A DNA stretch of 64,000 nt, from positions 1,612,001-1,676,000 of the forward strand of contig OZ252031.1 of assembly GCA_965247775.1 (NCBI GenBank). Direction: 5' to 3'. Below are positions 16,153-25,203 of the stretch, piece by piece (positions within the stretch are counted from its first letter, which is position 1; each line of letters opens with the position of its first letter). Source of the DNA: G965247775 sp965247775 (GTDB lineage: Bacteria > Chloroflexota > Dehalococcoidia > Bin125). Both the position numbers and the translations under genes were made by a program. Below the pieces are notes generated by a model. It ran no database searches and was not told the origin of the DNA. It saw nothing but the letters and a program-made list of their open reading frames with translations.

Positions 16153-18200
16153 TGGGCCTCTTCACGGACCGCCGGCAGCCCGTGCTGCTCGTCCCGGCGG
16201 CCGAGGAGAATGCCGGGCTGCGCATCCGGGTCTGGCTGCTGGGCATCTTTGCGTTGATGCTCTTCGCGGTGCTGACGGTGCAACTCGTCCGGCTGCAGAT
16301 CTTCCGGCAGGAAGAGTTCGAGGCGCTGGCGACGATCAATCGCATCCGGAACGAGAACCTCCCCGCGGAGCGCGGGCTGATTTACGATCGGGACGGGAAC
16401 GCCCTGGTCGAAAACGTGCCGGCCTTCGCGATCTCCGTCGTCCCGGCCGACATCCCGGATGGGGAAGAAGCGGTGCTGGCGCAGCGGCTGGGCAGCGCCC
16501 TGGGCATCTCGCCCTTCGAGGTCGAGGCCGAGATCCTGGCGGGCAAGCGCAGCATCGACCCATTCTTCCCGCGGGTGCTGGAGACGAACGCGGAACCGGA
16601 ACTGGCCTTCGCGTTGTCCGCTCAGCGCGCCGCGCTGCCGGGTGTGCAGGTCGAGGCCGTGGCCAACCGCCTCTACGAGGAGAGCGACCTCCTCGCGCAC
16701 ATCCTGGGCTACGTCGGCCCGATCAGCCGGGACGAGTTCGCAGAGTTGGAGGCGGACCGGTACCGCATCTCGGACCGCCTCGGCCAGACGGGCGTGGAGG
16801 CGTCCTACGAGTCGCTCCTGCGCGGCGTCCCCGGCCGGCGCCAATTCGAAGTGAACGCCGAGGGACGGGAGCTTCGCACGCTCAGCGGCGAGGACCCCGT
16901 CCCCGGCCACAGCGTGGTGCTGACGCTGGATCTGGAGCTGCAACGCCGGGTGCGAGACATCCTGCTGGAGTCGATGGGGGGGTCGCTGTTCGCCTCGGCG
17001 GTGGTCGTGGACGTGCGCAGCGGCGAATTGCTCGCGATGGTTTCCGTACCGGCCTATGACGCCAATCTGTTCACGGGTGATGTGGACGAAACGGCGCTGC
17101 AGGCGATCTTGGAGGACAAAGGGCGCCCGCTGGTGAATCACACCATCGCGGACCAGTTTCCGCCGGGATCGATCTTCAAGGTGATCACGGGCACGGCCGC
17201 CTTGCAGGAGCAGGTGATCGCGACGGGTGACGTGATCTTCTCACCCGGTGTGATCGAGGTGCAGAACGAGGTCGACGCGCGGATCACGTACACCTTCCGC
17301 GACACGACCAGCGGCAACTTCGACTTCGTGCGGGGGCTCGCGGAGTCGAGCAACGTGTACTTCTGGTACTTGTCCGGCGGGTCGCCCTTCCGCCGCCCGG
17401 TGCCGGAGGAGTTGCTGCCGCCGGAGGACCTGGCAGAGCAGCGGCGGCTGGAAGCGGAAGGCGTGATCGGCGGGCTGCAGGGATTCACCGGCTTGGGCGC
17501 GGAAGCGCTGGCGCGCTGGTCGCGGAACTTCGGGCTGGACGCCAGCACGGGCGTCGATCTGCAAGGGGAGGCCTCGGGCTTCATCCCCGACCCAGCCTGG
17601 AAGCTGCGGACGTTCGGGGAGGGCTGGGGTCAGGGCGACTCCTACAACTTCGGCATCGGCCAGGGATTCGTGGCCGTGACGCCGCTGCAGATGGCGATGG
17701 TGACGGCAGCGATCGCGAACGGGGGATCGGTCCTGGAGCCGCGTGTCGTGGGCGACATCGTCGATACGGCGGGCAGCGTTGTGGAGCCGTTCCGGCCGGT
17801 GGTGTCGCAACAGCTGAACGCGGACCCCGCAACGCTGGAGGCGGTGCGCCGCGGCATGGCGATGGCCGTGCTGGGCGGCACGGCGGGCAACGCCTGGATC
17901 CCGGAAATGCAAGTGGCCGGCAAGACGGGAACGGCGGAGTTCGGGGAAGAGGAGCTGTTCCGCGGTGACTTCCCGACGCACGGCTGGTTCCTGGGTTTCG
18001 CCCCGTACGAGGACCCCCAGATCGCGGTAGCGGTCTTCCACGAACTCGGAGCGGGCTTCCTCACCGCCTCCGCAGGGGCCGACGTCTTCCGCGCCTGGGG
18101 CGAACTCAACGACGTCTTCGGGACGGTCCTGCCGGCCCTGGGACAACTGCCGGTACGCACGGTGGAGGCGTTCAACGAGATCGCGAGCCGGCTGCCATGA
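16152..18200 (+). CDS. mrdA: Penicillin-binding protein 2 (elongasome transpeptidase)
   Basis: The protein crosslinks peptidoglycan in the elongasome together with RodA. It has 682 residues with an N-terminal membrane helix (about 30-52), a dimerisation region with ERGLIYDRDGN and LLAHILGYVGPI, and the transpeptidase domain. The active-site Ser340 is in PPGSIFKVITG (SxxK), the second motif is SSN in LAESSNVYFWYL, and the third is K591TG in AGKTGTAEFG. Longer readings in the same frame overlap mreD. The stop overlaps the rodA start. Confidence 0.96.
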   Translation: MGLFTDRRQPVLLVPAAEENAGLRIRVWLLGIFALMLFAVLTVQLVRLQIFRQEEFEALATINRIRNENLPAERGLIYDRDGNALVENVPAFAISVVPADIPDGEEAVLAQRLGSALGISPFEVEAEILAGKRSIDPFFPRVLETNAEPELAFALSAQRAALPGVQVEAVANRLYEESDLLAHILGYVGPISRDEFAELEADRYRISDRLGQTGVEASYESLLRGVPGRRQFEVNAEGRELRTLSGEDPVPGHSVVLTLDLELQRRVRDILLESMGGSLFASAVVVDVRSGELLAMVSVPAYDANLFTGDVDETALQAILEDKGRPLVNHTIADQFPPGSIFKVITGTAALQEQVIATGDVIFSPGVIEVQNEVDARITYTFRDTTSGNFDFVRGLAESSNVYFWYLSGGSPFRRPVPEELLPPEDLAEQRRLEAEGVIGGLQGFTGLGAEALARWSRNFGLDASTGVDLQGEASGFIPDPAWKLRTFGEGWGQGDSYNFGIGQGFVAVTPLQMAMVTAAIANGGSVLEPRVVGDIVDTAGSVVEPFRPVVSQQLNADPATLEAVRRGMAMAVLGGTAGNAWIPEMQVAGKTGTAEFGEEELFRGDFPTHGWFLGFAPYEDPQIAVAVFHELGAGFLTASAGADVFRAWGELNDVFGTVLPALGQLPVRTVEAFNEIASRLP

Positions 18201-19327
18201 GCGCCGCGGGCCAGGCGCTGCGGGCCCCGGAAGGCCCCCGCTGGCGCAACTTCGACCCCATCCTGCTGGTCGCCGCGCTGGCCCTGACGGGGTATGGGGC
18301 GCTGCTGATCTACTCGGCCGCGCTGCCCCGTGACGCCGACGGCGTGGTGATCAGCGAGCCGGTCGTCCGCCACATTGCGGCAGCGTCCGCCGGCGCGATC
18401 GCGATGTTCGTGGCGGCGCGGCTGAACTACCGGGTGCTGGATGTGCTGGGCTGGTTCGCGTACGGCTTCGGGCTGCTCCTGCTGCTGGCGGTGCTGGTCG
18501 TGGGGGTGGAGCAGTTCGGATCGCGACGCTGGTTCGACCTGGGCTTCACCCTGGTGCAGGCCTCAGAGGTCGCAAAGCTGCTGACGGTCATCGGGCTGGC
18601 GAAGTTCCTCACGGACTACCGCGACCGGCTGCACGAATGGCGCTTCTTCCTGGGCTCGCTCGGGGTAGCGCTGCTGCCGGCCTCGCTGGTGTTCCTGGAA
18701 CCGGACGCGGGCAGCGCCAGCGTCTTCCTGGTGCTCTGGGCAGTGATGGCGGCGTTCGCCGGCGCCCGCATGAGGCAGTTCCTGATTCTGGGCGCGGTGG
18801 TGCTGGCGCTGGTGCCGGCCATACTGATTGTGGGCGTGGAGGATTACCAGCGGGACCGCATCTCCTCGTTCTTTAACCCGGTGGACGACGCCCAGGGGGC
18901 GGGCTTCAACGTGCTGCAGGCTGAGCTGGCCGTGGGATCGGGGGGGGTGACGGGCAAGGGCTTCACGGAGGGGACGCAAACCCAGCTCGACTTCCTGCGC
19001 ACGCAAACGACGGACTTCATCTTCAGCGTGCTGGGAGAGGAGTTGGGCTTCGCTGGGGCGATGGTCTTGTTCGCGTTGTTCCTGATCCTGCTCTTACGGC
19101 TGCTGCGGGTGATCCTGCAGGCGACGGACCCGTTCGGGCAGCTGCTGGTGGCCGGGATCGTGACGCTGATCGCGGTGCAGACGTTTATCGCCGTGGGGGT
19201 GAACATCCGGCTGATGCCAGTGACGGGGATCCCGCTCCCCTTCATCAGCGTGGGAAACGCCTCAATTCTGATGCTGTTCGCGGCGCTGGGGATCGTCCAG
19301 AGCATCCTCCTGCACCGCGATACGTAG
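18197..19327 (+). CDS. rodA: SEDS-family peptidoglycan glycosyltransferase RodA
   Basis: RodA polymerises glycan strands from lipid II and works with PBP2. The 376-residue protein has about ten membrane helices, the SEDS motif FTLVQASEVAKLLTVIGLAK and the catalytic-loop region EPDAGSASVFLVLW. Near the end is the family segment MPVTGIPLPFISVGNASILM. It starts four bases before the mrdA stop and is the last gene of the operon. It converges on clpC, 90 bp away. Confidence 0.96.
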   Translation: MSAAGQALRAPEGPRWRNFDPILLVAALALTGYGALLIYSAALPRDADGVVISEPVVRHIAAASAGAIAMFVAARLNYRVLDVLGWFAYGFGLLLLLAVLVVGVEQFGSRRWFDLGFTLVQASEVAKLLTVIGLAKFLTDYRDRLHEWRFFLGSLGVALLPASLVFLEPDAGSASVFLVLWAVMAAFAGARMRQFLILGAVVLALVPAILIVGVEDYQRDRISSFFNPVDDAQGAGFNVLQAELAVGSGGVTGKGFTEGTQTQLDFLRTQTTDFIFSVLGEELGFAGAMVLFALFLILLLRLLRVILQATDPFGQLLVAGIVTLIAVQTFIAVGVNIRLMPVTGIPLPFISVGNASILMLFAALGIVQSILLHRDT

Positions 19328-19417
19328 GGGTAATCGGGCGGAGCCGGGGCAGCCACCGTTTCACCGGCGGGGGTGGGCGGCGGCGACCCCGAGCAGCCTC
19401 CGAGGTCCGCCGGAGCC

Positions 19418-22120
19418 CTAGTTCGTGGCGATGACGGGTTCTTCGCTGGGACTCGCGGGGGCCGGGGGGGCGTCGTCGCCGCCGCCGTGGCCGTTGCCAC
19501 CGTCCCGATCGGAGCCTCCGCCGGACCCGCCGCCCTCGTCGGATCCGCCGCCCTCATCGCTGCCGCTGGAGTCGTCGGAGGCGCTGCCCTCATCACTGCG
19601 GACGCTGCTCGCCAGGCGCTGGTAGTCCAGGTCTTGCTCTTCCTTGCCGTCGTCGTCCGTTTTGGTGACCAGGTCGACGCGGATGGTGTCGCCGGGTTCG
19701 AACTCACTCCGGAGCAGCGCCTCAGAGAGCGAGTCCTCCATCCGTTCCTGGATGACGCGGCGCAGCGGGCGGGCGCCGAAGACAGGGTCGTAGCCCTTTT
19801 CGCCCAGCCAGTCGCGGGCGGGGTCGGTCACCTCCAGGTTGAAGCCCTGCAGCGCGACCTGTTTGTCGATCTCGCGCAGCATTAGGTCCACGATCCGGCG
19901 GATGTGCGGCTTGCTTAGGGTATGGAAGACCAAGGTGGAGTCCACGCGGTTGAGGAACTCGGGGCGGAAGACGCGTTTCATCTCCGTGAGGACCTTGTCC
20001 TTCATGCGGTCGTACTGCTGGGCATCGGTCTGGGCCTCGTCGGACCTGACCGCGAAGCCGAGCGCGGATTCCTTGCGGATCAGGTCCGAGCCGACGTTGG
20101 AGGTCATGATGATGATGGTGTTGCGGAAATCGACCTTGCGGCCCTTGGCGTCGGCCAGATGGCCGTCGTCGAAGACCTGGAGGAGCATGTTGAAGACCTC
20201 GGGGTGGGCCTTCTCCACCTCGTCCAGCAGGATCAGGCAGTAGTTCTTGCGGCGCACGGTATCGGTTAGCTGGCCGCCGTCGTCGTAGCCCACATAGCCG
20301 GGGGGCGCCCCCACGAGCCGGGAGACGGTGTGGCGCTCCATGAACTCCGACATGTCCAGCCGCACCATGTTCTCGTCCGAGCCGAACATGAACTCGGCCA
20401 GGGCGCGGGCGAGTTCCGTCTTGCCGACGCCGGTGGGCCCCAGGAACATGAAGACGCCGATGGGGCGGCGCGGGTCCTTGAGCCCGGCCCGGGCGCGGCG
20501 GACGGCCTTGGCGAGCGCTTTGATGGGCTCGTCTTGCCCCACGACGCGATCGTGGATGGCTTCCTCCATGTGGAGCAGGCGCTGGGACTCCTCGGTCGCG
20601 ATCTGCACCAGGGGGATGCCGGTCCACATGGAGACGACTTCGGCGATGTCCTCGTCCGTGACGATGGGCTCGTCGTCGCCGCGCTTATCATCCAAGTCCT
20701 TCTCCAGCTCGCCGATCCGCTCCTGCAGCTTGAGTTCCCGGTCGCGCAGCTCCGCCGCGTGTTCGTACTGCTGCGAGTTGATGGCGGCTTCCTTCTCCTT
20801 GCGAATGCTCTCCAGGCCGACCATGGCCTCTTTCAGGCTGGGCGGCGTGTAGGAGCGGCGGATGCGGACGCGGGAGCCGGATTCGTCGATCAGGTCGATC
20901 GCCTTGTCCGGCAGCGCACGGTCGGAGATGTAGCGCGCCGACATTTCGGCGGCGGCCTTGATCGCCTCCTCGCTGATGGTCAGCTTGTGGTGCTGCTCGT
21001 ACTGGCCCTTGATCCCGCGCAGGATCTCGATGGTTTCCTCGACGCTGGGCTCCTCCACGACGATGGGCTGGAAACGGCGTTCCAGAGCGGCGTCGCGCTC
21101 GATGTGCTTGCGGTAGTCGTCCAGGGTGGTGGCCCCGATCGTCTGGATTTCGCCGCGGGCCAGGGAGGGTTTGAGGATGTTGGCGGCGTCGACGGCGCCT
21201 TCGGCGGCGCCCGCGCCGACGAGCATGTGCATCTCGTCGATGAAGAGGACGCAGTTCTTGGCGTTGCGGATCTCTTCGATCACCTTCTTCAGGCGCTCCT
21301 CGAACTCGCCGCGGTACTTCGTGCCCGCCACGAGCGAGCCGACATCCAGGGTGAGGAGCCGCTTGCCTTGCAGGGTTTCGGGCACGTCCCCCGCCACGAT
21401 GCGCTGGGCCAGGCCCTCGACCACGGCGGTCTTGCCCACGCCGGGCTCGCCGATCAGCACGGGGTTGTTCTTGGTGCGGCGGGACAGGATCTGGACGACG
21501 CGCTGGATCTCTTTTTCCCGGCCGATGACGGGGTCCAGTTGATCGCCGCGGGCCGCGGCCGTCAGATCGATGCCCAGTTGGTCGATGGTCGGCGTGCGGG
21601 TGGACTGGCGCGCTCCGCTGCCGCTGCCGCTGCCGGCGGTGGCGCCAGCGCCGCCGCTGCCACCGGTGGCGGGCGAACTCTGCGAGAGAATGCGGGTGGT
21701 TTCGCCCCGCACCCGCTCGAGGTTGACGCCCAAGCTCTCGAGGACGCCGGCGGCGATACCTTCGCCTTCGCGTACCAAACCAAGGAGCAGGTGCTCGGTG
21801 CCGATGTAGTGATGGTTGAGGCGCCGGGCCTCATCCACGGCCAGCTCGATCACCTTTTTGGCGCGCGGGGTGAGCCCGATCTCGCCGAGCACGGCGCGGT
21901 CTCCGCGGCCAATGATGAACTCCACGGCGGACCGCACCTTGCTGAGTTCTACACCGAGGTTGGCCAGGACCTTGGCGGCGACGCCGTCGCCCTCGCGAAC
22001 CAGGCCGAGGAGCAGGTGCTCGGTGCCAATGTAGTTGTGGTTGAAGCGCTGCGCTTCTTCCTGGGCCAGTGTGAGGACCCGCCGCGCGCGCTCGGTGAAC
22101 TTGTCAAAACGGTCGGCCAT
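19418..22120 (-). CDS. clpC: ATP-dependent Clp protease ATP-binding subunit ClpC
   Basis: ClpC is a Hsp100 unfoldase that feeds substrates to ClpP. The 900-residue protein has two N-terminal Clp repeats (both with NHxYIGTEHLLLGLVREG), a glycine-rich linker, AAA-1 (GEPGVGKTAVVEGLAQRI), the ClpC-type UVR middle domain (EAAINSQQYEHAAELRDREL), AAA-2 (GPTGVGKTELARALAEFMFG) and the C-terminal D2-small domain. The ClpP-docking loop region contains VGSDLIRKESALGF. The last 60 or so residues are a Gly/Ser/Asp-rich disordered tail, unusual for ClpC. It has its own promoter and a good RBS (GGGAGGAATCCG). Confidence 0.97.
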   Translation of the reverse strand: MADRFDKFTERARRVLTLAQEEAQRFNHNYIGTEHLLLGLVREGDGVAAKVLANLGVELSKVRSAVEFIIGRGDRAVLGEIGLTPRAKKVIELAVDEARRLNHHYIGTEHLLLGLVREGEGIAAGVLESLGVNLERVRGETTRILSQSSPATGGSGGAGATAGSGSGSGARQSTRTPTIDQLGIDLTAAARGDQLDPVIGREKEIQRVVQILSRRTKNNPVLIGEPGVGKTAVVEGLAQRIVAGDVPETLQGKRLLTLDVGSLVAGTKYRGEFEERLKKVIEEIRNAKNCVLFIDEMHMLVGAGAAEGAVDAANILKPSLARGEIQTIGATTLDDYRKHIERDAALERRFQPIVVEEPSVEETIEILRGIKGQYEQHHKLTISEEAIKAAAEMSARYISDRALPDKAIDLIDESGSRVRIRRSYTPPSLKEAMVGLESIRKEKEAAINSQQYEHAAELRDRELKLQERIGELEKDLDDKRGDDEPIVTDEDIAEVVSMWTGIPLVQIATEESQRLLHMEEAIHDRVVGQDEPIKALAKAVRRARAGLKDPRRPIGVFMFLGPTGVGKTELARALAEFMFGSDENMVRLDMSEFMERHTVSRLVGAPPGYVGYDDGGQLTDTVRRKNYCLILLDEVEKAHPEVFNMLLQVFDDGHLADAKGRKVDFRNTIIIMTSNVGSDLIRKESALGFAVRSDEAQTDAQQYDRMKDKVLTEMKRVFRPEFLNRVDSTLVFHTLSKPHIRRIVDLMLREIDKQVALQGFNLEVTDPARDWLGEKGYDPVFGARPLRRVIQERMEDSLSEALLRSEFEPGDTIRVDLVTKTDDDGKEEQDLDYQRLASSVRSDEGSASDDSSGSDEGGGSDEGGGSGGGSDRDGGNGHGGGDDAPPAPASPSEEPVIATN

Positions 22121-22141
22121 CGGATTCCTCCCGTGATTCCG

Positions 22142-22170
22142 AGCCTATCAACGGTCCTCTAGAGCGTCTA
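22142..22170 (-). promoter_or_regulatory. clpC promoter
   Basis: On the minus strand, TAGACG (22170-22165) and TAGGCT (22147-22142) are 17 nt apart. The start would fall near 22135, giving a 15-nt leader that contains the GGGAGG ribosome binding site of clpC. Confidence 0.5.
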
Positions 22171-22288
22171 TGCGAAGGGCCTGCCGTGGGCACACCGGGG
22201 ACCGTATTCCCGGGCGCGGATCCCCGTACTCAACGTCGCGGGCTGGGGCCCGCCGGGCGGCCGTCCCCTGCTGAGGAGACGTTCCCCG

Positions 22289-22312
22289 CGGCCCGGCCGA
22301 TGGCCGGGGCCG
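22289..22312 (-). terminator. Strong GC hairpin after rpsA
   Basis: The 222-bp gap between rpsA and clpC contains a hairpin with GGCC-rich arms of about nine pairs around a three-base loop. No T-run follows, so it may be a weak or Rho-assisted terminator or only a stable structure. It separates rpsA from the clpC promoter. Confidence 0.3.
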
Positions 22313-22342
22313 ATCTCGCGACTGCAGAGCGAGGACCCTGGG

Positions 22343-23665
22343 TCAGTCGGCGCTGTCGGCTCGGAGATCCTGCTCCGAGAGGCCGGCTTTTTGCAGCGCC
22401 GCCTCCATGGCGGTGGCGGGGGCCGGCGGGGAAGGGGCGGCGGCGGGCGCATCCGCGGGGGACGCGTCCGGCGCGGCGGCGGCCAAATCCTCCGTGGCGG
22501 GAGGGGGCTCGCCCTGGGTGACCCCGAAGCGCGCCGCCACGTCGGCGGGGAGCATCTGGATACCACCCTCGTCGTTGAAGACCCAGCCGGACTGCTCGGC
22601 CTCGGGGCGGGCCTGGCGCAAGCTGAGGCCGAGACGATGCCGGTCCCGCTCAATCCGCACGATCTTGACCGGAACGACATCCCCTTCGGCGACGACTTCG
22701 CGCGGGTGGGAGATCCGCCGGTCCACGAGTTCGGAGACGTGGATGAGCCCTTCCACGGGGCCGTCGATGCGGGCGAAGGCGCCGAAGGTGACCAGCTTCG
22801 TGACGACGCTGGCCACCACCTGATTGACGCCGTACTGCCCAACCACGTCGTCCCATTCCTCGGGGCGCGCGCGGCGGATGGAGAGGCCGATCTTCTTGCT
22901 CTCGTGGTCCACCTTCATGACGTAGACGTCTACCGGCTCCCCGATCTTGAAGAGCGCTTCGGGGTCGATATCGCGGTCCCAGGAGAGTTCGGAGAGGTGG
23001 ACCAAGCCATCGGCGCCACCGAGGTCCACGAAGACGCCGAAGCTGCGGATGCTCGTGACCTTGCCCTTGCGGATCTCGCCTTCGTGCAGCTCCGTCAGCA
23101 GCCGGTCCTTCTGCTCCGCACGCCATTCCTGCATGGCGGCGCGTTCGGAGAGGATGACGCGGTTGCGGCGCCGGTTGATCTCAATCACCTTGAGCCGCAA
23201 GGTGCGCCCGACGAACTCGGCCAGCCCGCCGCCGTTCTCGCGGTCGGGGGCGGCGCCCACCACCTGGCTCAAGGGCACGAAGGCGTTCACTCCTTCTACG
23301 TTGACCAGGAGGCCGCCCTTGTTGAAGCCGGTCACGCCGGCCTCGAAGATCTCGCCGCTTTCGTGCCGGTTCTGCAGCTCCCGCCAGCCTTGCTCGCCGC
23401 GGGCGCGGTCTACCGAGAGGAGCAGTTGATCCTCTTCGACTTCGGGCTGGAGCACGTAGACCAGGACGGAGTCGCCCGCCCCCAGGGCGCCGCGCTGCTC
23501 GGGCGAGAGGGAATGCATCTCACTGGGGGCGACGATGCCCTCGGCTTTGGCGCGCACGTCCACGATGAGGCTATCGCCGGCACGGCCGACGACGGTCCCT
23601 TCGACGACGTCGCCGCGCTGGAGTTGCTCGAAGACTGGGCCTTCGGCTTCCAGGAGTTCGGCCAT
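22343..23665 (-). CDS. rpsA: 30S ribosomal protein bS1 (four S1 domains)
   Basis: S1 helps ribosomes bind structured mRNA. The 440-residue protein has four S1 motif repeats, starting near GDVVEGTVVGRAGDSLIVDV, GEIFEAGVTGFNKGGLLVNV, GEIRKGKVTSIRSFGVFVDL and NQVVASVVTKLVTFGAFARI, then an Ala/Pro-rich tail. Four domains fit the shorter S1 of several non-proteobacterial phyla. I chose the ATG at 23665; an in-frame TTG at 23698 is possible. The upstream region carries a C-run and no clear RBS. The transposon right next to it begins 120 bp upstream of the ATG and may have displaced the native promoter. Confidence 0.93.
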   Translation of the reverse strand: MAELLEAEGPVFEQLQRGDVVEGTVVGRAGDSLIVDVRAKAEGIVAPSEMHSLSPEQRGALGAGDSVLVYVLQPEVEEDQLLLSVDRARGEQGWRELQNRHESGEIFEAGVTGFNKGGLLVNVEGVNAFVPLSQVVGAAPDRENGGGLAEFVGRTLRLKVIEINRRRNRVILSERAAMQEWRAEQKDRLLTELHEGEIRKGKVTSIRSFGVFVDLGGADGLVHLSELSWDRDIDPEALFKIGEPVDVYVMKVDHESKKIGLSIRRARPEEWDDVVGQYGVNQVVASVVTKLVTFGAFARIDGPVEGLIHVSELVDRRISHPREVVAEGDVVPVKIVRIERDRHRLGLSLRQARPEAEQSGWVFNDEGGIQMLPADVAARFGVTQGEPPPATEDLAAAAPDASPADAPAAAPSPPAPATAMEAALQKAGLSEQDLRADSAD

Positions 23666-23776
23666 GCTGGGGGTGGAGGGGGGGGGGTTCTGGGCCAAGT
23701 GCAGTGGGTGGGGCGCGCGGGGGCCCCGCTTCCTTTCGCGGAGGGGCCCATGGTACCGACGCGCGGGCGGCGGGGC

Positions 23777-23784
23777 AACCGGGG
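23777..23784 (+). repeat. Target-site duplication, left copy
   Basis: AACCGGGG directly abuts the left terminal repeat and is repeated at the right end (26767-26774). Eight bases is the duplication size of the IS1595 family. Confidence 0.9.
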
Positions 23785-23807
23785 GGGGATTATAAGCCTA
23801 ACTTGAC
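23785..23807 (+). repeat. Left terminal inverted repeat of the transposon
   Basis: The 23 bases are the exact reverse complement of 26744-26766. The inner end provides the first bases of the transposase -35 (TTGACA, 23803-23808). Read outward, towards rpsA, the repeat contains a perfect TATAAT. Confidence 0.93.
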
Positions 23808-23831
23808 AGACGGGCGGGATTCCGGTATCGT
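23803..23831 (+). promoter_or_regulatory. Transposase promoter overlapping the left terminal repeat
   Basis: TTGACA (23803-23808), 17-nt spacer, TATCGT (23826-23831), then six bases to the ATG at 23838. This near-consensus promoter puts the transposase on a leaderless mRNA. Transposase binding to the terminal repeat would cover the -35, suggesting autoregulation (inference). Confidence 0.75.
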
Positions 23832-23837
23832 CAGGGC

Positions 23838-24821
23838 ATGGTGACGAGTGCTCCCGGCAAAGCGCACCGCACGGGAATCTCCCTCATGGAGCTGTTCGCG
23901 TTGTTCCCCGACGAGGCCGCGGCGACGGGCTGGTTTGAGTCCCTCGTGTGGCCCGAGGTGCGCGGCTGCGGCCATTGCGGCAGCGTCAAAACGCGCGAGG
24001 TGCCGAACGCCAAGCCGATGCCCTACTGGTGCTCGGACTGCCGCTCCTACTTCAGCGTCCGCACGGGAACGGCGCTCTCCCACTCCAAGGTTCCCCTCCG
24101 CAAATGGGCCGTCGCCATCTACCTCGAAATGACCTCCCTCAAGGGCGTGTCGAGCATGAAGCTCCACCGGGACATTGCCGTGAGCCAGCCAGCGGCCTGG
24201 TTCATGCTCCACCGCATCCGCGAGGCGTGGGCCGGCCCAGACGGCGGCAAGCTGGCCGGACCCGTGGAAGTTGATGAGGCATATATGGGCGGGGTCGAGC
24301 GCAACAAGCACGAGCACGAGCGCCAGCGGGCGCACGCACGCGGCGGGCTCTCCGACAAGGCCCCCGTCATCGGCGTGAAGGATCGGGCAACCGGCACGGT
24401 CCGCGCCCGCGCCATCCTGAGCACGGACGGCGAGACGCTCCGCGGGTTCGTGCGGGAGCACACGCAGCCGGGCGCCCAGGTCTACTCGGACGGGCACGGC
24501 GCGTACACGCTGCTGGAGGGCGAGTACAAGCACAACGCGGTCCAGCACAGCGTCGGAACCTACGTCATCGGCCAGGCCCACACGAACGGGATCGAATCAT
24601 TTTGGGGAACGCTGAAGCGCGCGCACAAGGGCGTCTACCACAAGATCTCGCCGAAGCATCTGGACCGCTACGTCCAGCAGTTCGCAGGGAAGCACAACCT
24701 CCGCGACGCGGACACGCTAGCGCAGATGGCCGCGGTCGCTGCCGGTCTCGTCGGGCGACGGCTGCTCTACCGTGATCTCGTCGCGGCCAACGGGCTTCCG
24801 TCGGGGGCGCGGGGTGCGTAG
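23838..24821 (+). CDS. IS1595-family transposase (ISXO2-like DDE domain)
   Basis: The 327-residue transposase cuts and joins the element ends. It has an N-terminal zinc ribbon (C44-x2-C47 and C65-x2-C68), a helix-turn-helix-like stretch (SMKLHRDIAVSQPAAWFMLHR) and an ISXO2-like catalytic domain. The acidic residues appear in VEVDEAYMGG (D146), VYSDGHGAY (D218) and HTNGIESFWGTLKR (E253). The reading frame is intact. The last 105 bases are overlapped on the opposite strand by a small passenger gene. The start follows a near-perfect promoter by six bases. Confidence 0.95.
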   Translation: MVTSAPGKAHRTGISLMELFALFPDEAAATGWFESLVWPEVRGCGHCGSVKTREVPNAKPMPYWCSDCRSYFSVRTGTALSHSKVPLRKWAVAIYLEMTSLKGVSSMKLHRDIAVSQPAAWFMLHRIREAWAGPDGGKLAGPVEVDEAYMGGVERNKHEHERQRAHARGGLSDKAPVIGVKDRATGTVRARAILSTDGETLRGFVREHTQPGAQVYSDGHGAYTLLEGEYKHNAVQHSVGTYVIGQAHTNGIESFWGTLKRAHKGVYHKISPKHLDRYVQQFAGKHNLRDADTLAQMAAVAAGLVGRRLLYRDLVAANGLPSGARGA

Positions 24822-24899
24822 GAGCGCCCGCGCCACATCCTCGGGTGTGGCCCCCTGGTAGCGCGGATTCAGCGGGGGCTCCTGTCTCTCGCCGGTCAT
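24717..24899 (-). CDS. Small transposon passenger protein, overlapping the transposase 3' end
   Basis: This 60-residue protein contains a compact core, LNPRYQGATPEDVARALL, followed by a basic/proline-rich end. I recall similar short NPRY..GATPE..ARALL proteins near IS1595-type transposases, but cannot confirm this here. A strong RBS (GGGAGGAAGG) lies 7 nt before the ATG. It is last of three minus-strand small genes, 17 nt after the previous one. It overlaps the transposase tail in antisense over 105 bp. Function unknown. Confidence 0.65.
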   Translation of the reverse strand: MTGERQEPPLNPRYQGATPEDVARALLRTPRPRRKPVGRDEITVEQPSPDETGSDRGHLR

Positions 24900-24916
24900 G
24901 CTGTCCTTCCTCCCAA

Positions 24917-25189
24917 TTATGGCAGTCCCATCAGGTCTCGAGCGTGGCGGACAGCCCGATCAAGAGTGTTGCAGCACTTGCGGATCGCCGCTTCGTCGTC
25001 CAGCGTCAAGCTATGTTCCTCAGCGATCAGAACCTCAGCCCATTCTCGCACTTCACCATGTAGACGACCTGCTGGATCGTTTTTCGCAAACACTTGCGCA
25101 AGCGCAGTCACGAAGCCCACAAACGCCTCGGTCGTGAGAACGTCGCCCTGAGCAGGATCAGTAGGGTCGTAGGACTCCTTGGTCGCCAT
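24917..25189 (-). CDS. Hypothetical transposon passenger protein (90 residues)
   Basis: The protein starts MATKESYDPTDPAQGDVLTT and is mostly helical and acidic, with a central EWAEVLIAEEHSLTLDDEAAI stretch. No known family is recognised. It is the middle gene of three consecutive minus-strand genes (14-17 nt gaps), so it is probably co-transcribed with the two others. Base composition looks less GC-rich than the host genes. No membrane segment or signal peptide is seen. Confidence 0.6.
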   Translation of the reverse strand: MATKESYDPTDPAQGDVLTTEAFVGFVTALAQVFAKNDPAGRLHGEVREWAEVLIAEEHSLTLDDEAAIRKCCNTLDRAVRHARDLMGLP

Positions 25190-25203
25190 AACGCCACTTG
25201 CGA

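Noticed and set aside
20330..22162. A 610-residue open frame antisense to clpC.
   Set aside because: Same cause: it mirrors ClpC codons and has no domain.
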